DNA of 64,000 bases from positions 29,774,627 to 29,838,626 of the forward strand of contig CM067070.1 in the NCBI GenBank assembly GCA_033980235.1. The letters run 5' to 3'. The position numbers were made by a program, and so were the translations under genes. A model generated the notes under the pieces. That model was not told where the DNA came from and made no database searches. It saw nothing but the letters and a program-made list of their open reading frames with translations. Shown here piece by piece: positions 33,948-44,649 of this stretch. Positions within the stretch are counted from its first letter, which is position 1; each line of letters begins with the position of its first letter. This stretch comes from Diadema setosum (lineage: Eukaryota > Echinodermata > Echinoidea > Diadematoida > Diadematidae).

Positions 33948-35258
33948 TCAACCAACATAGTTCTTGTAGCCCAGACACTTGCCTGGGTACGGATGATCAG
34001 CAGTTGATTTTCCATCTTTGACGTGAACTAAACACACCTGCCGGGGAGAAAAGTTACAGGAACCAACAGATAAAGTTCATGACAATGACATGTATTGTAA
34101 TAATCTCACACTCAATGTTCTACAATTAATTTCTGTTCAACTCATTTCACTTTTTGGTAGAAAATGATCAAATTCATGGTGAACAATTTGGTCTAGTAGT
34201 AAAAGTAGAAGCAGAATTACCTTTTCAAACCATTTTATACAGTATGATTGAGGGTACTACCTATCATCACCCTAAGGATCTGCAGCTTATTTATTCCTAA
34301 AGCATAGAACAAATTCGCCTAAATATTGCATCGAATATGCCATAAATACTGCAGTTTCGAATATCATTGCCATACTGTTGATTCTGAATCTCCTTAGTGA
34401 AATAAAGCCATTTTAGTGCGTTCAATGTATTTTTCTTAGTGCGACTTAAAAGCGTACCTCAACATCGGAACCCCTTCCCTCCATAGGAAATTCACATGAA
34501 TTCACAGTCATGCATTGAGTTCGCAATTTACTAAACGGATGTGCACTGTAACTCAACCGTTTAGTTTGTTAGTTTGCTTATGAGCCTGTTTTTTTTTTCC
34601 TGTCTTCGTTATTATTATTATCATTGCATATGGCCCATAATCCCATGCATCCCTTTTCGTTTAATATGCCAACAACTACAGTATGATACGTTGGGAGCCG
34701 ATGTTAAGGTACCCTGCCGATACGTGGTCCCATTGGTCTTGTGCCTAACCCCTGGGCGCTCCTTGTACACAGTTATGTATACTGTGGGCTACGCGTTGGG
34801 GCTGGTCGCAGTTAGGTCTTACTCTTATCATACATCTGGAAACCTGAATTCATCTTTTATCTACATCTAACGAAAACATATAATAGATGCACACTTGAAG
34901 AGTGCTTACTGGTAGATCTAAGGTCTGGACCTATACAATAGCTATACTTAGTTTAATATTCTAAATGGATTTTCTTTTATCTTGTCGAAGCGGTGTCAAT
35001 GTGCTTGACACTGGAAACACTGGCCACAGTTAAGTTTAATTTGAGAACGATAATATTCAATTTTAGGTTGGCATTTCATAAAGTAGTCGTCTAAGGTATA
35101 GTTGGACAACTCAAACTCACCCTGCTGTTGGCTTTAGGAATAAAATTCTTGCGATTCATATTCTTCAACCATTCCTGAAGTTTTGCGGCAGTGCATTTCA
35201 GCTGAAGCTCCGTTTGGAAATCTATGCATTCGGTAAGGCTGTGAGCACTCACACTCAT
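33948..35258 (-). CDS. Two-exon gene with THAP-like C-terminal half
   Basis: Exon 1 (35258 down to 35121) begins MSVSAHSL, has an in-frame TGA three codons before its ATG, and ends AAC AGC AGG at a good donor (AGG|GTGAGT). Exon 2 (34037 down to 33948) follows a pyrimidine-rich acceptor (TTCTCCCCGGCAG) in phase 0 and ends TGA. The 75-residue product has KLQEWLKNMNRKNFIPKANS, then RVCLVHVKDGKSTADHPYPG and GYKN. This order (W, basic segment, P, C-x2-H, then D-G-K-x-T and G-Y) resembles the second half of THAP-like zinc fingers. The first cysteine pair is not in the usual place. An acidic frame at 33329-33559 (DVEQHIEEHDDDERDK) could be a further exon, but no consistent splice join was found. It may be a host gene, or part of a THAP-bearing transposon. 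Confidence 0.45.
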
Positions 35259-35525
35259 CGTGAGTCAAAGGAGAATGAAGTTCACACACCGATAGTTTCA
35301 ATCTTCTAGGTTCTTGCTAATGTTTGTGCATAGTGTTTCCCTATGCCTTGCTTCGCTGTTTTCATTGCAGATTAAAGCTATTTCGTCCTACAAAAACAAT
35401 CACGACTGCACAACAATGTAAACCAGCAGGGGGAAGACTCCTGTGTGCACGCCGATCATCGTGGTGGGTATACGGTCCTGTATTGTACCAACAATGAGCG
35501 GGGAACGGGCCGCTGCGCTGCTATA
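35259..35525. other. Upstream flank of the THAP-like gene
   Basis: The part nearest 35400-35525 is GC-richer than its surroundings and could hold a promoter. No TATA box or first exon was identified. Confidence 0.3.
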
Positions 35526-35526
35526 A

Positions 35527-36715
35527 GGCCCCCATCTCACTAGAAATGTGACCATGACGACTATGGCGATCTGTGACGATTTAACAAATTGTGGCGCGAT
35601 CGCCGTCCGTCTCCATTTTTTGGCCTCCGAGGCGATTACACTACGCTTTCTCCACGCTCAACCTGCGCTGTAGGCGATAGCGCCACGATGATAATACGAC
35701 TCTGTCACGTTGTTGCCGTGTTTCCAGGCCAACGGGACGCGCTGCTTCTGCGATTGTACCGACTGTGTTGCGATATTCGTACGCTTATCAAGACCTCGCT
35801 ACAACAGTGATACGATCGGAGCGACAGTGATACGTTTACGCCGGGCCCATGCTACGATCTCAATTAACGATCGGGGTATAAAATGTGTTTCATGAGTGAA
35901 TTTCTTAAGGCAGATTTCAGTGTCAAATTAACATGGATATGCAGAATATGGTTCTACCCTTACATTTTAGCATTCTAGAACACACCAGTTAGAACCTGAT
36001 GTGAAATTGCACTATTAGTTAAGTCATCCATTCAATTAAAAGGGTAAAACGTGTATGATATTAAAGAACCGGCTTACGAGCAAACTACAAATCGTATCCT
36101 ATAATGAGAAAATTTTATGAAGATATATTTGAAAAGATTACAACTTAATTACTTTCATTGTCTTGCAATGGTTATATGACAAACAAACATTGTAATAAAC
36201 AGAGCAGATTCCTACCGAGTGTACGTGGAAAAAGTGATTTTTATACGTTTTTCTCCATGTCCACCTTCCTGGTCTGTGGATCACTTTCTATCGTTCATGG
36301 TTGGTTCCTGTTACGTAACACTGTACAAGTGGAAATTTTCATGGGCGATGGGAGCCGCGGCTTTTGATGTGCTTGAGTTACGCTTTGCGCGATGCTACTA
36401 CAGAACTCTTACACAACTGTTCTTTGAATTCTACCCCGTCAAAGCTACGAATGTGCCGCATTTAATGCGCTCGTGAGGCGATTGTGATACGCTCTAAAAC
36501 CACGGCGATCTGTCGCGACCTCGCTACGGAAGTTTTAGACATTTTCAAAACTCCCGTAGCGAGGTCGCCGACCATGGCGATGGTGGCGATCCTCCGCGCT
36601 TCTGAACCGCTCAAGATACGATGGGGAAGATTTAAAGCGATCAAGCCACGATCCGCCGCGCTTTATCGATTTTTGATGATCGTAGCGGAATCGCCGTCTA
36701 GTGAGATGGGGGTAA
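35527..36715. mobile_element. Inverted-repeat element with CCCCCATCTCACTAGA ends
   Basis: Left end CCCCCATCTCACTAGA (35527-35543 region) is mirrored by TCTAGTGAGATGGGGG at about 36698-36713. Both ends are followed inward by sequence rich in GCGATCGCC and TACGATC motifs. An internal hairpin pairs CGACCTCGCTACGGAAGTTTT (near 36517) with AAAACTCCCGTAGCGAGGTCG. TAA adjoins both ends, which would fit a 3-bp Harbinger-type duplication, but two extra guanines on the left make that uncertain. No transposase is visible. Confidence 0.6.
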
Positions 36716-36784
36716 AACTAGCACATCGCTCACTCGTTCACTTTCCTTCTGCTGCCATGGAGAAGCCTCCCCCCCCCCCCCCCC

Positions 36785-36848
36785 ACTTTTTATCCTTCCA
36801 GTTGTTGGCGGCGCCATAACGCCGCCAACAACTGGAAGGATAAAAAGT
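36785..36848. repeat. Perfect 29-bp hairpin
   Basis: Arms 36785-36813 and 36820-36848 are exact complements around the 6-base loop CCATAA. The outer part is ACTTTTTATCCTTCC and the inner part GTTGTTGGCGGCG. It follows a run of about 15 cytosines. Confidence 0.9.
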
Positions 36849-36994
36849 CACCGAAACCGAATCGGTCTATATACAGCACAAAAGTAACTCGCGCTCGCGC
36901 ATATGCGCATACGCATGTCGTATGCAATCAATTTTATTTTCATAAATCAGATGCTTATAACATTTTGAAATAGGTTTACCAAGTTTCAACGGTT

Positions 36995-37315
36995 GCACGT
37001 CACGAGACCGACACCCACGAGTTATACATCCCACAAGCCATACAGCTCACAAGTCCTACATCCCACGAGTCATACAGCTCACAAGTCATACAGCCCATGA
37101 GTTCGACACTAAGCCAACAAGGACCACAAGACCGACGGGTTACGTGTTGTATCTGTCGAACTCATGATGGGCTGTCTACTTAGTGTCGAAGTCAAGGACT
37201 TTATTTGCCCAGTGTCGAACTCATGGGCTGTATGACTCGTGAGCTGTATGACTCATGGACGTGTTTTCAATGTCGAACTCGTGGGCTGTATGACTCGTGG
37301 GTATCGGTCTAGTGG
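36995..37315. repeat. Foldback element of iterated 12-mers
   Basis: The left half repeats CCCACGAGTCATACAGC and TCACAAGTCATACAG. The right half carries the complements (GCTGTATGACTCGTGGG, GGGCTGTATGACTC, GTGTCGAACTCATGGGCTG). Outer ends GAGACCGACACCCACGAG and CTCGTGGGTATCGGTCTAG also pair. The two halves form an imperfect inverted repeat of about 320 bp. Confidence 0.75.
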
Positions 37316-38445
37316 GATGACCCCGTTTCAACTCAATTTGACTTGATATGTCTTCAGGCGGACCATTTAAATTTGAAATGATGCGTGCGTTGTTACCTCG
37401 TGACCTCATCGATACTAAGAAAGCAGAGCTGAACGAAAAAACTTACCTTGAATGAGATCCATAACAGCACACAAAACCTGCTCATTTATTTCTTCATTTG
37501 ATTTGTTTTATTTCTGCATTCAATCAGATACAACTTGAATGCAAATTTCAAAAAGTACAAAGACAAAGAATAGCAAATGCAGTGAAATAAATCGATAACA
37601 GTACACTAATAGATACACATAGGTGATTGCATTGAGCAGTGTACATATTGTAACGAGCCAACCTCGTTACAGTCCTTTACTAGTAGTTTTATTCATACCT
37701 TCTTTGTTTGTATTTCTTTCATCAGTAACGAAGCAGCGCCTTATTCTATTTCTTCACCTATTCTCTCACTCTATATCCTTCCGCCTGTTGCTATGTCTAC
37801 TTTCTTCTCTTCACTCTCCACCTCTTCTCTTCTCTCACTGCTTCAAAATGTAAGATGAATTGTAAAGTTGCTAGAAGTTTATGCTTTGGCGGTGAATGGT
37901 CATAGAAGTCATTAGAGTTACTTTAGTCACGACAAGCATATAACTCATAGCATAACTGATCCGAGAATAGAAATCTGAAATTTAGTCATTGGTCGGTTTT
38001 TCAATATCAAAGTTTACGGCACTAATGACCTACACTTGACCTATCCTTAGCTGAATTTGCTTTGCTTGGATACGTGTTATAAGTATAGAAACGGTTAATG
38101 CACATTGCATTTCAGCGACTTCATACAGTCTATACGGCATTGAAGAATGTAGGGAATACCCTGTTGTTATGAAATGACGGCCAGGAATATTTTAATAATT
38201 GAAGGATTTAGTATGTGTAGCGAATATTTGAGTGGTAACTTACCCCATGTTGACAGAAATATGAAGGAATATGGAGTTTGAATACGATATCTTGTCCTGT
38301 ACGAAGAATCCAACCACTGCCGATAGATGCGCGTGCCGCGTAGTGTTCATTCACGATTACAGACCTTTCTTCGTTCATTATCTTTAATATTTTGGCGTTC
38401 ATTTTAATTCATATCCAAAATTCCCTAAATTCTCAATCTTTTAGA

Positions 38446-39613
38446 TTTGATTTTAGATTTGATTTGATTTATTGGTTCCTGCATTATATCATTGCTTATG
38501 CAGATACATACACATATATCATATACACTGTTGGTACCATACATATAAATGGATATACATAAACATTAAGTGCTAACAAGGTAAGTTTCTTCATTACCTT
38601 TAGAATGTACAGCAAAACAGTTTCTTCGTTGCCTTTACAATGTACAACAGAACATATCAGTGATGCAATGAATAACGCAGAAGGGCTACAGCTTAAGCAT
38701 TGCTGGATTTGCATGCAGCCCTCGCACATAATACATAACATATAGGAAAATAAGTGGAGGGATGACTTGCATAGAGGTAGGATAGGAGAAAGGAGAGAGG
38801 AGAGGTCTGTCTGCTTTCACTATACACAAAGTTAGATCACCTGGATCACTGAATAGTAAAGCATAGCAAAGTATTTTCTCACCGAGGTACAGGTGAACAC
38901 TTACAGGTCATGGTCGGTTACATAACATTACGCAATAACTTCTGAACGGCGATAATTCAACAAGGGAATTTCACATACGATACAATTGCAATGACATTAT
39001 AAGATCACTGATATCCAGAAAGCAGCATTGTCTTTACAGCTTTCTTGAAAGAATACATAGACGTTAAAATTCGAATTTCTGAAGGAAGAGAGTTCCAAAT
39101 ATCAGGTCCAGTGTCTCTGATAGATTTCAGAGCCATCACTGTTTTAGGATTTTGTAGATGAAATATATCAGATTGCCTTGTGGGATAAGAATAGATATAC
39201 TTGTTTAACTGAAATAATGGGAGGAAAGAAGATGGCAACTGACCGTTGTACAAACGAAACATAAAAAGTGAATTTTGCAGAAAATTAATATCATTTACCT
39301 TTAGTGTTTTTAATTCTACGAACAAAGGATCCGAATGGTCCCGATGGCCTGAATTGGTACATATACGTATAGCTTTCTTTTGTAGAAGCAATATACTGTC
39401 AATGTGACTTTTCGCAGTTGCCCAAACAATGTTACAATATGAGATAGTCGACAATATCAACGAATTATAAAGCATAAATAAAATATTCTTTGGGACATAA
39501 TACTTAAGCTTACAGAGTATACCAACGTTACGAGACACTTTATTTGAGATGTATTGCACATGAGCATTCCATTTCATATTTTCACAGATATATATTCCAA
39601 GGAATTTGACACT
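38446..39613 (-). mobile_element. 5'-truncated CR1/Jockey-like LINE in the LTR
   Basis: Inserted in antisense orientation. Its 3' tail, on the minus strand, is the short repeat AAATCAAATCAAATC. The 5' end is cut inside the reverse transcriptase region at 39613. The empty site is visible in the 3' LTR of the same element. No target duplication is evident, as is common for this group. Confidence 0.85.
39005..39613 (-). pseudogene. LINE reverse transcriptase C-terminal part
   Basis: An open frame of about 200 codons starting at the truncation point: VKFLGIYICENMKWNAHV, YVPKNILFMLYNSLILS, VWATAKSHIDSILLLQKKA, YPTRQSDIFHLQ and GPDIWNSLPSEIR, ending LLSGYQ then TGA. The same landmarks occur in the LINE at 24-27 kb (YPTRQSDAYHL, GPRYWNDLP, LLLSGYT), so they belong to related families. 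The palm motifs and endonuclease are missing. The frame is uninterrupted over its whole length, which suggests a younger insertion than the 24-27 kb copy. Confidence 0.88.
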
Positions 39614-40037
39614 AAAAATAAGGTAGAAATACTCATACATACAGAATACTTTGGTGATAGAAATACATTTTATTACTCCTCGGAGCTAACTTGCAAAATG
39701 ATATAAGTTTGCATGCGAGCTTTGGCTTCGCATCGCTGTTATGACGTATCCACGTCAGCGTGTGATTTGGATCCTTCGTGTGTGAAAATTACTGCTATTT
39801 TGTCGATTCTGGTCAATATTAGAGAAATTTGATTCGTTATATGTATCTGGTCATTTGGTAAATAACTCATAATTTATTGTAACACGGAACCCATATTATA
39901 AAGAGTGATATTTGTCGAGATAATAAGATATTTGCGACGTCTAACTAGCACAAAATCTACGGAGTCTACAAGTTCAGCGCTTAGCGCATACCGTAGCTCC
40001 CTCCGCGTAGTGATTCCCTCGACGTCCGCATTAAGCC

Positions 40038-40045
40038 TATATAAG
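40038..40045 (+). promoter_or_regulatory. TATA box of the 5' LTR
   Basis: TATATAAG, with an initiator-like TCAGTT about 20 bases on (40058-40063). It is preserved in the 3' LTR at 59797-59804. The R region probably starts close to 40060-40070. Confidence 0.6.
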
Positions 40046-41027
40046 CAGTAAAATTTTTCAGTTCGGGAGGAGACTCCCGGAGTCCGCTCCAGGTAACGAG
40101 CTACGCTCTGCTCACTCCTCAACACACTACTTTCTTTCTCCCTCCCCTTCCCCCTATGTAGAGGAGACTCTTGGAATTCTCCTCCAAGTATCGAGCATCT
40201 GCTCACTCCTCTACATATCAACTACAACCCCCCCCCCCCTATGTCCCCATGTAAAATTTCAACTTATGTTTTAGGATCTTTTGGTAAATTCAAATTCTAT
40301 CAGAGTGTAGAGACATGCTTGGTATTAGTTTCAGGAAATGTTACTGTTAGGAATTCTGGTGAGTCATATAGGCACATGTACAAATCAATATAGAGGATTC
40401 TATATTAGAATATACGAAGTGGTTTGTATAGGCATACATGAATAAATTGAAGATAGTTTTAATTACTTCAGGCGTTTAGTCTCATATATATGAGCATGTA
40501 ACAGTGGCGACCTAGTTGGAACTCTGTAAAAGGAATATTAAACTTTGATTTTTGTTTTTGTTGAACCTGAAATCTGAGTATTACAATCTTGTGTCTTTCT
40601 TTGTTTCTGTGTACGACTCACTTGACTTAGTTTCTATTTTCACACACTACACAACCCATACACAACATACACATCTACTACACACACACACAAACTGCAC
40701 ATATATTCCTCCCCTTGTATATTCCATCTTCCCTCCACGGTCATATACTTTGACCAAGAACTCATCCCCACCGAGACTATTAGTTTCCGAAAGGTCGATT
40801 ACACTCTGTATATGTTTTTACCGCTCGGACATTTGGGCTTAACATCTCGCCCACGGAGTTAATCAATCTTTCCGGAAAACACACAACATCTCCAGCGCTA
40901 AGAACTCTCGGTCTTATTATTTTATTCTGTGGTGGCGACAGTGCGCCCTCGACCAACAACAAACAACAACTAAAGAGGGCGCAACAAAACACAACAAACA
41001 AGCCATCTAGCCCGCCACACAAATTTT

Positions 41028-41045
41028 TGGTGTCAGGAGTGGGAT
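41028..41045 (+). promoter_or_regulatory. tRNA-Leu primer binding site
   Basis: TGGTGTCAGGAGTGGGAT lies 8 bases after the 5' LTR. It is complementary to a tRNA-Leu 3' end of the ATCCCACTCCTGACACCA kind (CAG-type isoacceptor in vertebrates, from memory). It differs from the primer site of the other LTR element, which fits a different Leu isoacceptor. Confidence 0.85.
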
Positions 41046-41064
41046 AATTGGAAATAAATCCAAC

Positions 41065-41254
41065 ATGGAGGGACAAGGAGATGAAATAACAGAGCAAGTG
41101 ACAGAATTTCCAAAAATAGAGAATGAGTCTAGTGAGTCTTCTTCCGACACAGAAACCACACAAGCGTCTAGGAAATCGACTAAATCTAAATCAAAGAGAC
41201 ATGGCATGCAAACTCGAATTCTCTCTAGACTGACGAAACTGATGGAACAAAATA
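41065..41254 (+). pseudogene. gag N-terminus, cut by an insertion
   Basis: Opens 20 bases after the primer site with MEGQGDEITEQVTEFPK. Acidic and serine-rich (SSESSSDTETTQ), then basic (KSTKSKSKRHG). The frame stops at a TGA inside the inserted element. The rest of gag resumes at about 47300 with similar character (KRTNKRSRRRRAGSNSS). Assignment as gag rests on position. Confidence 0.65.
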
Positions 41255-41940
41255 TGTGACCGGCGACAACGGATTCAGGCAAAAGTCAGGAATTTTGAAA
41301 ATTCATTTTTCACTGAATCACATTGCCCATTTCCTAAGCTTTGTATTGATATAAAACACTTGTATTCTTCGGCACCATAAGTGGGCATTAAAAGAGAAAT
41401 AAAATGCACTTTTTAAGTTGTTAGCCTGACAAAGTTGCGAGAAAACAAGCTTTGAAGATTCACCTCTTTCTCAAAGACAATGTCCGAGCGGCGATGCGAG
41501 GGGAGAATCACCCATCCGTACGATGGTGCCAATCGATGTTAAGCCCCGCCTCTAGCAACCACATCGCCTTCTGATTGGCTCACTGAGAGAGTCAAATTTC
41601 CCGGGCACCTTCCTCGGAGCTCAGCGTATGGAGCCGAAAAACAATGCGTTTCGCTCGGGTTTGTTTACCAGTACAGTACTTCTTTTAAGATGGCGAATAC
41701 GATAATTGAAGAGCTTGCTTCCAAAAGGCGCTAAATCCAATTTTTATCGAACTCCATCTTTCGCATGATTCGAACAGATCTTTGTCATGTGCATATAAGG
41801 CACTAAAAATTTAATCAAAATTGTTTGAGGAAATATGAAAAAATCAAGCATGAAATTCACGCTTTCAACCAAAAGGCGCTAAATCCATTTTTGCTTTCAA
41901 CCAAAAGGCGCTATATCCAATTTCTCTATTCCGGTCTCTG

Positions 41941-41979
41941 ATTGGTCAGAGCACGCCAGCTAGGGGTGCTCTGACCAAT
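41941..41979. repeat. Hairpin with inverted CCAAT boxes
   Basis: ATTGGTCAGAGCAC (41941-41954) pairs with GTGCTCTGACCAAT (41966-41979). Another ATTGG lies at 41575. It may be a CCAAT-type promoter element, which is only an inference. Confidence 0.55.
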
Positions 41980-42726
41980 GAGAACATGCAACACGTACTA
42001 TTACATGCAGCGATACTGCACTACATAGTTCAATGGCAATTCTTCACGGTCACCACTGTTGTCTGTAGTGCTGTACAGAACCATGGCTATCAGTCGAAAG
42101 TACATGACAGTTTCATAATGGATGACAGACCCAAGACTGCCGGTGATCTAAAAAGTGGTACGAAAAGTGGAAAAATGAAGCAGTGTTGAAGAAATGCAAG
42201 GCTAAGCAGTGGAAATACAGCTGTGAAAGGTGAGTTTACTTATCTGTACACCGCCCAGATTAAGTCAGTCCCATATGTGCATCTTGGTGTTGGGACCGAG
42301 ATGGGCATCATACTCTATTTTGAACATGTTGAGTTGATTTATGAGCAACGTATAGAATGTCATATTTGGGTTTTATTACAAATTTTATAATTAATCATTC
42401 AATGGGATCAATAATCTGCTGGGGAAAATTGTGAAATAGGCCCCACCATGCACCGGCACCACAAACAGGGCTCGTCGTGCATCAATGTAAATTATCAGCT
42501 GATTATGTATTTTACGTGTTGGCTAGGCCCTACCAGCTAAATGTTTACCTGTACAAGGCTGTAGTGTAGAGCTCTAACGTTAGAGCTCTATTAAATGTTA
42601 GTACTATATAATATGTTTTAGTAAATTAAACCTTTTGATCTACGGGTTCTGCTCGAAGATGCAATAACAAGCAAGGTAAATTTACTACTAGGCCTATACT
42701 AGTACTAGTAGCTACTACCAGATGTT

Positions 42727-42962
42727 ATAGGGTGGACTTACAGCAATTAGCAACAGGGCTGCGTGTGTATAAACAGGGTAAATTTACAAGGTAAATTACC
42801 AGTAGGCCTATTACTAACGCATAGGGTGGACTTACAGCAACAGGGCTGTGTGTGTATAAGCAGGGTACTTTTCGGCGATGCAATGCCAAGCAAGGTAAAT
42901 TACTACTAACGTTACTAACATAGGGTGGACTTACAGCAACAGGGCTGCGTGGGTATAAAACA
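42727..42962. repeat. Three tandem units of about 95 bp
   Basis: Each unit has ATAGGGTGGACTTACAGCAA, CAGGGCTGCGTGTGTATAA and GGTAAATTAC. Units start near 42728, 42831 and 42921. It lies within the gag-inserted element. Weaker repeats of GGTGGGGCC followed by TTCACAAGTAT continue to about 43740. Confidence 0.8.
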
Positions 42963-43151
42963 GGCGAGCTGCTGTGAACCAATACTGACATGCAGTGGTG
43001 GGGCCTATTTAACAAGTATATGCCGTTAATTTAGCGTAGGGTTGTATACCTATGGTAAGAATAATCAAGGGTCATGAGGAAGTCTTTCCAAGGATAGAAT
43101 GAAGGGCGAAATCGGCCCCACAGCAGTGTGCTTGCACTCGTGCATAAGCAA

Positions 43152-43196
43152 GGTTAGGTTAGGGTTAGGGTTTAAGTTTAGGTTAGGGTTGTACTT
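43152..43196. repeat. Short telomere-like TTAGGG stretch
   Basis: GGTTAGGTTAGGGTTAGGG and further degenerate GTTTAGGTTAGGG units, about 45 bp. Confidence 0.7.
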
Positions 43197-44274
43197 ATAG
43201 TTGAATTGGCTGTTGAATTAGTCAAGGGACATTAGGGAGTCTTTCCAAGAATAAAACATGAAGACCAAAGAAAAAAAAAACGGAGAAAGGGAGGACTATG
43301 CTGTGAAAATCGGCCCCACCTCTGTATCAATTGCTCGTAAACACCGTTTGGTTGGGCCGCATTCACAAGTTTTCTGTATACTGTGGAAGAAAGCCCCAAC
43401 ACCGTGCTTATGTACCGATGAACGCCACACGGTGGGGCTGAATTCACGAGTATAAACAGGCGAGCCGCTGTAGTATTAGTACCGACACGCAGTGGTGGGG
43501 CCTACTTCACGAGTATGCCAAATGAAGTGTATTGCTACATTGTATGCAGAAACTGGTCCTGTTGCTGTATCAATCATGCATATTAAAGTGTCGTTTGGTG
43601 GGGCCACATACCTCAGTATTAGCCCTGTATTGTGCACCATATTGAACACCACATGGTGGGGATGTAACAGGTAAGCTGCCGTATTATTTAGTACTGATGA
43701 TAGAGAGACCGTGGTGGGGTCCATTTCACAAGTATGTCACTAATTATCTGTTGAAGGAACTGTAATCAATAAATGAAGTTACCTTGACTCATTTTCTCAG
43801 TTAAGTTTTCTGTATATCTACAGTGTGTAACTATTCAAGTCAGTCTATACAGTACTGCTTATCAATGCTGTGTTGCAATGGTAATGACCTGGATACCTAC
43901 TTTTCTAACTGTTCGAGTTGGTCTATGCAGCATGGGTGCATTGCCCTGGTAATGATAGAATTAGATAGAGCCTGTCTAATACTCACTGATGGATCTTATA
44001 ATCCTGATATGATGGCATTAGTGGGTTTTTTATGGTTGTATTAAACATTAAAAAATTATGTTAAAAAATCTGTAAATCAAATTAGTCCCTTTCTTTTTGG
44101 TCTTTTAGTAGAGTAAGTGTTGCTCCAAATCACTATGGCTGTCTAGAAGCTATTGAGAAATGTATCAAAATTGGAAGTTTGAGGTTGTGTTTGCTACACG
44201 TGGACAGATATTCTAAGCCATCGGTATTAATTACTTTTGATTGAACTCTCTTATTCTTCTCCCAATTCAGGTTA

Positions 44275-44649
44275 ATGGCAAATCATCCTTGGAAGTCATA
44301 CAACCTACAGCATATCTGCAAGCAGCAAGTGTCACTGAGCTGGCAAGACACCCAACGACCTGCCCAACTCCTCGTCACGCCCAATACATCTGTCCCCCCA
44401 GGAGCAAACCTCCCAAGGAGGGAGTGGGTGTCATTAAATCGGATTCGAACCGGAGTTGGGCATTTCAACGCAGCCATGCATCGGTGGGGGCTACGCCCGT
44501 CAGCAGCCTGCCAGTGTGGTGCACCAGAACAGACTGCTCAACACATCTTGAGTGAGTGCCCTGATCTCCGCCCTCCTGACAACATGGACCTGACACACCC
44601 TACTCCTAAGACTGTAACTTGGCTACAACAACTGAGGGACGTTATTTAG
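44275..44649 (+). pseudogene. LINE C-terminal zinc-knuckle fragment
   Basis: Open for about 124 codons: PPGANLPRREWVSLNRIRTG, HFNAAMHRWGLRPSAACQCG, APEQTAQHILSECPDL and TVTWLQQLRDVI, ending TAG at 44647-44649. The pattern LNRIRTG followed by C-x-C-G, then x5-6, H, x4, C is the C-terminal finger of Jockey-type LINEs. It is related to the family seen in decayed form at 4.9-5.4 kb. Upstream reverse transcriptase was not found. It lies inside the gag-inserted element, either as a 5'-truncated insertion or as captured sequence. Confidence 0.75.

Larger units (their letters stand above)
37649..41019 (+). repeat. 5' LTR, split by a LINE insertion
   Basis: Matches 58573-60789 except for the 1.17-kb LINE at 38446-39613. 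The join CTTTTAGA/AAAATAAGG is intact in the other LTR. Contains a TATA box, a CT/CA-rich stretch near 40640-40700, and GGCGACAGTGCGCCCTCGAC near its end. Antisense frames such as 39874-40221 are conserved only because the LTR is. Confidence 0.95.

Noticed and set aside
35589..35895. Short Arg-rich frames in GC-rich DNA
   Set aside because: They fall inside an inverted-repeat element made of GCGATCG words and have no family resemblance.
39874..40221. 115-codon antisense frame in the LTR
   Set aside because: Its counterpart in the other LTR is interrupted, and it overlaps the TATA box and R region. It is best explained as non-coding LTR.
40552..40842. 96-codon frame present in both LTRs
   Set aside because: Low-complexity Thr/His/Pro-rich translation of CA-rich LTR DNA. 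Conservation is explained by LTR identity.
43152..43196. Possible chromosome-end telomere
   Set aside because: Only about 45 bp, degenerate, and embedded inside a transposon within another transposon. At most an interstitial trace.
42727..43740. Regularly spaced repeats that could suggest a CRISPR-like array
   Set aside because: The whole 95-bp unit is repeated, so there are no unique spacers, and the DNA is clearly eukaryotic.
44430..44460. GGATTCGAACCGG resembles a reversed tRNA B box
   Set aside because: It lies in the coding frame of the LINE fragment (NRIRTG) and no cloverleaf can be folded around it.
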